Source: Aradus depressus
Taxonomy: Eukaryota; Arthropoda; Insecta; Hemiptera; Aradidae
Direction of reading: 5' to 3'
DNA: 64,000 bases
NCBI GenBank assembly: GCA_963662175.1
Contig: OY759214.1
Coordinates: forward strand, 80,798,037-80,862,036
The translations under genes were made by a program, and so were the position numbers. Shown piece by piece: positions 57,652 through 64,000 of the stretch; the stretch's first letter is position 1, and every line of letters starts with the position of its first letter. The notes below the pieces were generated by a model. It was given only the letters and a program-made list of their open reading frames with translations. It did no database searches and was not told the origin of the DNA.

Positions 57652-58050
57652 ATATCGCACCCTTGCTTCAAAAGTGCCACAACTCAAAAATTCGAGTTTT
57701 TTAGTTAAGACTGCCATTCGACTTGGTTTTTAAGTTTATACCAATCATCTAAAGCGCCTGATAATGCACTGAAAATTCAGCCGCTAGGTAACAGTTGTGT
57801 CGATTTTTATGTTTGCACTCATTAGTCTGTTAGGCAACAAAAGGACCACAATTCAAAAAACCGAGATTTATAGTTGAAAACTTGGAAAATCTGCAGGACC
57901 ACAATCTATCGTAAATTATACGCAAAGTTTTGCTTGGTGACGTCACTAGATCAACTAAAATTTACCTAACCTAGCTGGAAGCTGTTTTTCGCATTTCCTG
58001 AAAAACTGAGTTTTTTGAGTTGTGGCACTTTTGAAGCAAGGGTGCGATAT
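57652..58050. mobile_element. 399-bp element with about 55-bp terminal inverted repeats
   Basis: atatcgcacccttgcttcaa and aagtgccacaactcaaaaa are mirrored exactly at the right (tttttgagttgtggcactt, ttgaagcaagggtgcgatat). It interrupts a Penelope-like arm: its left flank (cccgtctgag reversed, ggaataac) and right flank (tgtccccatccatgaaattt) are adjacent in the copy at 780-870. Confidence 0.82.
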
Positions 58051-58059
58051 CTGTCCCCA

Positions 58060-58290
58060 TCCATGAAATTTTAAATTGTTAATGTTAGTTTTTTTATGCA
58101 CGTTTATTTTAATTGTTTTTTTTAAATTTTATTTATTAAAACATTTTTATTATGTTATTTTCAAAATTACTTTATCAGACTGCCTGATAATGAGGGCAAC
58201 CTCTAAAAGCCGGCTAACAAATGTAAATAAAATCTGTGAGAGGTCAGACTATATTTTTTGTACAACCTGTGAAATAACTAACATTATCTC
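58060..58290 (+). mobile_element. Penelope-like arm with a decayed hammerhead
   Basis: Matches 860-1076 along its length. Hammerhead at 58181-58218: CTGATAA (G lost), GAG-GGCAAC-CTC, TAAA (G lost), GCCGGC, TA. Predicted inactive. Confidence 0.6.
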
Positions 58291-59165
58291 GAAATATTTC
58301 CTACGGAGGTTTATTTCACATTTTTTGGACACTGTACATTTGTTCTTATTGGTTTTACATTAAATTTGAGAGTATTTCGTGAGTTGGTAATTTAATAAGA
58401 AACATTTTTGGTTAGAATAAATTCTTCGATAGAACTAACCATTTTTTGCATAGATGAAGTAAAGGTGTAAAATATGGCTTTCAACACAACCTTTTAGGGT
58501 GATCTTGGATAAAAATTATTAATACAAAATGAGCCTTTCAATTATCTTTACAACTTTTATTGAAACAGAGTTTTGATTAGATCAGACGTTTAAGCGGTGT
58601 CTTATAAAACGTACTTAGGCTTTGATGTGTGACGACAATCTATTCAGTTCTTAAGTTAGAACATGTGACATCTTTTTGTCAAATTTCAAGTCCATTGCTA
58701 CAATACTTTTTGAGTTTGAGTGCTCACAAAGTTCAAAATATTTACACAAAGATAGAAATCATCAGGGAAATCATCTCGAATTTTCGAACGATTAATACGT
58801 CTTGATACTAAAGGTATGCGAAAGTAAAAGGGAGGTCAACTCACTCATGATGGCGGGTTATGCAGCGGCGGAATGAGGGTTACATTTACAAATGGTAACT
58901 GGTAAATGTAACCTGTATGATATCTGGATTCGAACCCCTCAAAGCCTGCATGCTACCAGGGAAATCTGAAAAGTAGATATGGGAGGATGGTTTATCCTTT
59001 TCCATTTGATTCTCCCCTCCAGATAGGTCAGCACCTCCACAGACTTTCCTTATCTTTCCCTCATCCCATCTTGTCTCTGACCTACGTCGGCTTCTCTTCC
59101 TGTCCCTCGACTACTCCACTCCGTCCACGGCCCGTCTCTCAACCTCATTATGTGACATCTTCACT
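58291..59165. other. Downstream DNA; possible LINE fragment at 59010-59160
   Basis: The minus-strand frame at 59010-59160 reads KRSRRRSETRWDEGKIRKVC, resembling the basic tail of a LINE ORF2, without further support. The rest is unrecognised. Confidence 0.3.
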
Positions 59166-59169
59166 TTCA

Positions 59170-59311
59170 CGTTCTTCGAATGGGACGTTAAGCGATGGCC
59201 CTTAGCCTCAGGTACTCGTTACAGATCCCTATCCCAATTTAGGCACAAAACCTAGAGTCGGGTTCATGTCCAGGCGATATTACCTCATAGATAAAGCATG
59301 AGTGACAATAA
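59170..59311 (+). mobile_element. tRNA-derived SINE fragment
   Basis: cttcgaatgggacgttaagc, then a shortened tail module (cctagagtcgggttcatgtc) ending gcatgagtgacaataact. Confidence 0.72.
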
Positions 59312-59347
59312 CTTTGTATCATCTTCTTTATATTATTAATTTTTTTT

Positions 59348-59591
59348 CGAGGGCGTTGGTAGCTCCAGAGCCTACTGAGCTCAAGATCGCGGGTTCTAAA
59401 CCCAGCCGAGGCTTTTAGGTTTTTTATCTGGCGGCAAAAAAACCTTGAACACGCCGTCCTTTAGATTGGCGATGGTTCCGAGCCTGTGCGATGTCAGCTA
59501 CTCGTTGAAGACTCCTCCCCAAATTTAAAACTCCCATAGTAGAGTCGGGTTCTTGCCCAGCAGAGTGAAAAAGAACGCTCTGATAACTAAC
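59348..59591 (+). mobile_element. tRNA-derived SINE, diverged
   Basis: Head gagggcgttggtagctccag with a deletion before gagctcaagatcgcgggttc, then the middle module (gccgtcctttagattggcga) and part of the tail (agtagagtcgggttcttgcc). Confidence 0.75.
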
Positions 59592-60230
59592 TCTTGCTAT
59601 TTTTCTGGGTTATCCCTGTCATATATCGTTCACCGTGACTCTCATGTCATTCTTGAGGCACTAGTTCCATATTTCTGAACCCTAGGTGAGATTCCAACTT
59701 TTTGGCTTTAGATAATATCGAAACAAAACTGATAATAAACCTCTCGAATACTTTTTTAATCAATATTCAACTTTTTTTTTTTTTAATTCCAATTAGAAGC
59801 TGAAGCTATTCTGGGGTGACAGGGAACTAGTGATTTAGAAAACAAATTAATGGGGGTGAAGTGAGCCGGGACAGACCCTATATTGAATTGTCACCCAGTG
59901 TGATACATTCGATAGAGAGACCTGCACTGGGAAGGACAGCTGCATTCCAGCTCCACACTGCACACTGCACCTCTGGTCCAGGTTATTTAACGGATCGTCG
60001 GCCCTCCAGTTCTCTCCTAACTAACTAGCTTCATCCAGTATCTATGATATATGACATCACATTCCACACAACCTTCCAAACACTGTTTCAGATTAAACCC
60101 CTGTCTATTATGACGCCAAAAGTCAAATCACTGTAGTCAACAGTGTTCTTTACTAACTTTTATTTCTCTATCAATATGGGAAGTAATGTAATCTTAAAGT
60201 AAGGTAAGAAAATATAAAATAATCATATTT
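59592..60230. other. Downstream DNA, unrecognised
   Basis: 59860-60020 is GC-richer with short repeats of 'cacactgcac'. No gene signal. Confidence 0.4.
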
Positions 60231-60234
60231 TTAG

Positions 60235-60560
60235 ACTTCAAAATTCAAAAATTATTTTATTGTTATCACATTCAAAAATTTATTACAAAAGTCAGCCTTA
60301 AGAATAATTACATATTGTACAGAATACTACATAATAATCCATACATAATAAACCAAAATATACACATTTAATAAGTACTAAATTAAGCATCACATAACAT
60401 TCAACTTATACAATTAAAATCCTCGACAAGATATTCGTCAACTGAATAAAAAGCATTTTCGATTAGAAAACATTCAACTGTTGATTTAAAAATTTTACAA
60501 AGGCAGGCATTAAGAAAGCATTAAGAATAATAAAAAATATTAATCAAAGAACCAGCTGCA
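60235..60560. repeat. Retroelement 3' end shared with 34600-34870
   Basis: aaattattttattgttatca, aaaagtcagcc, catattgtacagaatactac and gatattcgtcaactgaataa are common to both copies. Confidence 0.6.
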
Positions 60561-60784
60561 GATAAATAATTTTTTTAGAACGTGCCTGAGTTCAATTAGT
60601 ACTCACATTGTGTATGTATGTGTGTGTGTGTGTTCACTGGAAAAGAAATTTCAGTAGCGAAATTTTTATTAAACTATCCATTTTATTATTACTATTTTCA
60701 GCGAACAGAAGCTTCTTTGGCCTGAGGCATCACCTCAGATGTCTTAGGCCGTCTGCACAAGGAGCTACTCGACAGAAACTTATC

Positions 60785-61055
60785 AGTGATGCAAATTACT
60801 AAACAGTTTACTTTGAGTCACTTTCTATGTAATCGAACGGGACACTACACACGGCGCTATTGGTTACAGTCACCAGCTGTCCAGTCACCGAGTGACTCAG
60901 TTCCTCAGTTTCTTCCAACCTGATCAACAGGCTAATATTTTATTCGTGGAAGTGGAAAAGCGTCCTGTTTTATATAATTTTAAGCTTCCCGAGTATTCGT
61001 GGGGAACCGAGTCAGTAACCGTTTAGTAATTTGAATCACAAACCAATTTACATTT
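60785..61055. mobile_element. TIR element of unknown class
   Basis: gcaaattactaaacagttta at the left is mirrored by aaccgtttagtaatttgaat at the right (about 61020-61040). Interior has cagtcaccgagtgactcag-type palindromes. No ORF. Confidence 0.55.
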
Positions 61056-62059
61056 TTAGTAGATTTGCTAGTTATATATATTATTTATACAGTGTTCTAG
61101 TTGTATATATTATTTATACATGTATTCACATATTTGTAAGTGCAGTGAACTGTTCCAACGGCATTTCTCTCGAATTTGGTGTTTAACTACACATCCTTTA
61201 CACACCACTCTAGATTATTGTAGAATTTTTCACTTACGTTTTGGATTCTATTTGACTTTTTTTCATAGTCGGGTTATTGTTTATTTTTAATTAATTTATT
61301 TTATGGTGTTTTATTTTGGATGAGTTCCATGAGATGTTTTGGTCAGGATGACTTGCCCTGCCCAGTGCCCTAAGAAAGAGGCGACCACCCTAAGTGCGAC
61401 CCCTGCTAACCCTCTCCAGATCCTCTTGTCCTAATCTCCTTAGCCCGGATCCCATTCTCCTCCACCTCCTCAGTTACTCGCCCTACAGACACTCCCCACC
61501 GCCACTGGCACTGTCTTCTCCAACCTTCTCTATTATTTTTGGCAGAGCCTGGCTCGGCTAAGCCCGACTTAGGCCTGCTTACCTTTAAGGCCACAAAAGA
61601 AACCTTTGTCAGTTGTCTTTATTTCGTTATCTATATCCCTCAGCTTCTGTTGACTTTCCAGGATTGGAGGTTTTCTTTTGATTTAAACTATACATATTGA
61701 GTTAGAGTTCTTAGCCATGATGTTCCTCTTGTGTATTTGCGGAGTGATCTCTTGTTTTCATTCTTGAGAGAGGGGATATGAAATACGATTTTCCGAAAAT
61801 CGGTCTCAAAATGACATCTAAGCCATCTAAATTAAGCGTATCCAGTCCTTCCAGTCTTAAGAACAATTGTCGATGCTCCCTTTACGTTTCTAAACTTAAC
61901 CTACATAATGACTTAAAAATTCATTTTGTTATTTACCTCATCAAGTCCCGCTTCTCTTATTTTTAAAAATTACATCAAAATTCATTTATTACTTTATTAA
62001 TAATTTAAATAATTTAATATTTACTTTATTAAGTTATAAAAAAAAAATATATATATATA
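61056..62059. other. Downstream DNA, unrecognised
   Basis: The minus frame at 61406-61594 (62 codons, Arg/Glu-rich) may be old LINE coding but has no clear motif. tctagttgtatatattattt is duplicated at 61066-61120. Confidence 0.35.
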
Positions 62060-62346
62060 GGTACCGACAAGAACCGGACGTGATAAGGTTTGTAATACTT
62101 CACAGACTAAGATGGTCAGGACAGTTGGCAAGAATGGGAGACCATGATGTGCCAAAGATGACATTACTGGAGGAAATCCACGGGACCAGACATGTTGGGA
62201 GGCTGAAGCTATGTTGGAAGGACAATGTTGCGCATGATGCGAGGATCCTCTACTTGGAGTCAGGAACTGGAGGGCAGCTGCACAGGACCGAGATGAGTTG
62301 TTGCGCCGATGATGATGATGACGTACACATAGCTTTACTTACTTAA
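62060..62346 (+). pseudogene. LINE ORF2 C-terminal fragment
   Basis: The plus frame contains HRLRWSGQLARMGDHDVPK and VGRLKLCWKDNVAHDAR, the 'RLRW.GH..RM...GRP..RW.D.V..D' tail of LINE endonuclease-reverse transcriptase proteins, ending in a run of Asp codons (gatgatgatgatgac). Only this tail survives. Confidence 0.65.
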
Positions 62347-63200
62347 TTTCTTGAAAACAAGAAAATTAAATAACAAAAATATTAAATTATTTAAAGTACC
62401 TATCAATAAAGTAATAAATTAATTTTGATGTAATTTTTTTTTAAATTTCAATTTGGAAATGACATTTTTTTGCGTTTAAATTAAACAAAAAAAATAGGAT
62501 TTTTTTTAGTATAATAAGTATAATTTTAAAAGTTTTTATATTCATTCCCACACTAAAAATGTAGGATCCTTTAGATTTTTGAACTGGCGGCACCCAATTT
62601 CGGCAATTAAAATGGCTACAAAGGTTTCTCGAAGGTCATAAAAGGTCAAAATGATCATTTTTTTTTTAAAGTACGGGAACTTTGCTAAAAAAAGGTATCT
62701 TGATTTTTTTTTAATTTTCGCTTCGTTTTCGCGCAATTTAGAATTGAAAAAACGCGATTTTAGCAGATAACATTTTTTTGGCTAACTTTTTACTACTGTA
62801 TTTCGAAACCATTAATTTCTAAAAATCTAAAATTTTACACAAATACCTAGTACTAAGGGAATATTCTCACAAAGTTTGGAGAAACATTTTTTTTTCCATG
62901 TACGCTTGAAATGGACATACCCATATATATATTTTTTTACATACTTTTTTTCCAATTGTATCATCAAATTTAGTTATGGCCGTATTACCGAATGTAAATA
63001 TTCAAAACAAAGAAATTAAAATTTGAAAAAAATAAAATAAAATACATCTTGATGTTTGATTTAAGCGAAAACAGTTACTTCTAACGAAAAATTCCTCCTT
63101 AGAATAACAATTCGTTATTAAATTTCCATTCAAGAAGAGAGAGATTCATAAAAATGTAGTGGGTATAAAAACGTCATGTTATGGTCACATTTGACTTTTT
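62347..63200. other. AT-rich DNA with a retroelement 3' end at 62945-63010
   Basis: ttccaattgtatcatcaaat and gccgtattaccgaatgtaaa are the inverse of 9540-9590. T-rich elsewhere. No gene signal. Confidence 0.45.
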
Positions 63201-63209
63201 TTTTTACTT

Positions 63210-63240
63210 CCCCAGGCTTGACGAAGTACAGGGGAAATTA
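63210..63240 (+). repeat. Head fragment of the 'acttcccca' family
   Basis: acttccccaggcttgacgaa followed by gtacaggggaaatta, then truncated by the LINE tail beside it. Confidence 0.55.
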
Positions 63241-63251
63241 TACTACGACTC

Positions 63252-63533
63252 CTACAACTCAGTACCTACCTCTTGATATTTTGACATTGCCATTTTTTCT
63301 TCCATAGCACATTTGATAGTAGTACAGAAATCAGAGGTTTGCTGAGTTAGGAGGTAATGAAGAAGTAGGGATTTAAATGAAAGAAGAGTAGGAGCATGGC
63401 GAATCTGGAGAGGGAGAGAGTTCCAGAGGGAGTTAGCCTGGATAAGGAAGGAGTTGTGGTATGTTGTTGTCCTGTGGGACGGGAGGTAAAGATCAGAGGG
63501 ACGGGATCTGGACGGGAAAGTAACTTTCTGCTT
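63252..63533 (-). pseudogene. LINE ORF2 C-terminal fragment
   Basis: Minus frame: SRPSDLYLPSHRTTTYHNSF, LIQANSLWNSLPLQIRHAPT, LLSFKSLLLHYL. The 'HRTxxYxNSFxxRxxxLWNSLPxxIR' pattern is the usual end of many non-LTR ORF2 proteins. 5'-truncated. Confidence 0.7.
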
Positions 63534-63670
63534 GAGGTCATATCGCCTACTACCAGAGTGCTCCTTCATCGCTCTGTTGGACATGAGCCCGATTCGGGAG
63601 TGACTCGGAGTCCTAAATGTTGCCTTTAACGACTACCTGATATCGTATAGGTTCGGGACTTTCGCTTAAA
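63534..63670 (-). mobile_element. tRNA-derived SINE fragment, minus strand
   Basis: gaggtcatatcgcctactac, ctctgttggacatgagcccg and gactacctgatatcgtatag: the tail module and part of the middle, with a deletion. Confidence 0.7.
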
Positions 63671-64000
63671 AAAGTTTTTTTTTAATTTAAAAAATGTTAT
63701 AATAATATTTTTCCCTCCTGAAAATATTGTAAAATAGTTGATGGGTGGAGGTGAACTGTTTGTTTGATTGTCAAACCAAACAACGGAAGCCACCACAAGG
63801 CGAGAGAGGGACACAAACATACTGATATTTTGTCCGAAGCAGTGAGGTACTCTGGCTCTCCTCTATTGGGTTTTCTGCCTGATTGGGTGGCTACCTGAAT
63901 TAAACCAGTCATCCTCTCCGCCACAGTTTGTACAATCAAGTGAGTTCCCAAACACTCCCCCACGGTCAAACACACCCCTCACCACTTGTTTTCATTGCCC
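63671..64000. other. Window end, GC-richer from 63820
   Basis: Two overlapping minus frames (63697-63975 and 63626-63820). A possible minus-strand exon (63915 to the edge) is described in the findings. No family recognised. Confidence 0.35.

Overview
The window is animal nuclear DNA, most likely from an arthropod. It is AT-rich, has kilobase-scale introns and is crowded with retroelement debris. The arthropod assignment is inferred from many jockey-type LINE 3' ends and from SINE tails of the arthropod telomere-like type (TTAGG)n. No species is claimed.

The one gene that can be fully reconstructed is a gamma/delta-type sarcoglycan on the + strand. It has six coding exons: 4421-4585, 13975-14155, 31065-31184, 34147-34219, 44367-44490 and 45472-45663. 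All junctions have GT/AG sites and compatible phases (0, 1, 1, 2, 0). The exons add up to 284 codons, close to the roughly 290 of known delta-sarcoglycans. The protein is a type II membrane protein with a short cytoplasmic N-terminus, one membrane span, a beta-rich extracellular region and a four-cysteine C-terminal cluster. It would act in the sarcoglycan part of the dystrophin complex of muscle. No second gene can be called with confidence.

Layout: 1-4420 is upstream repeats; 4421-45663 is the sarcoglycan gene with introns of about 9.4, 16.9, 3.0, 10.1 and 1.0 kb; 45664-64000 is downstream repeat-rich DNA with no recognised exon. The repeats fall into several families. (i) A tRNA-derived SINE of about 346 bp has more than 20 full or partial copies on both strands, some with clear target-site duplications. 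(ii) Jockey/I-type and RTE-type LINE fragments are all broken. (iii) A family is recognised by 'acttcccca..gaagta' ends and internal units near 100-140 bp; at 50.9-51.8 kb it has expanded into a 138-bp minisatellite. (iv) Many inverted-repeat or foldback elements and MITEs are present.

The most striking layer is a set of about 20 short motifs that read as hammerhead self-cleaving ribozymes: CTGANGA, then a small hairpin, then GAAA, then a 4-6 nt palindrome and a cleavage base. They resemble those of Penelope-like retroelements. Many sit as opposite-strand pairs near the ends of large palindromes (583-1076, 14663-14897, 28578-29294, 47160-47990, 53358-53620, 54260-54880). Several keep a complete catalytic core, and the palindromic stem III differs between families while the core stays constant. 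All calls were made by eye without alignment software, so the edges of repeats are approximate.
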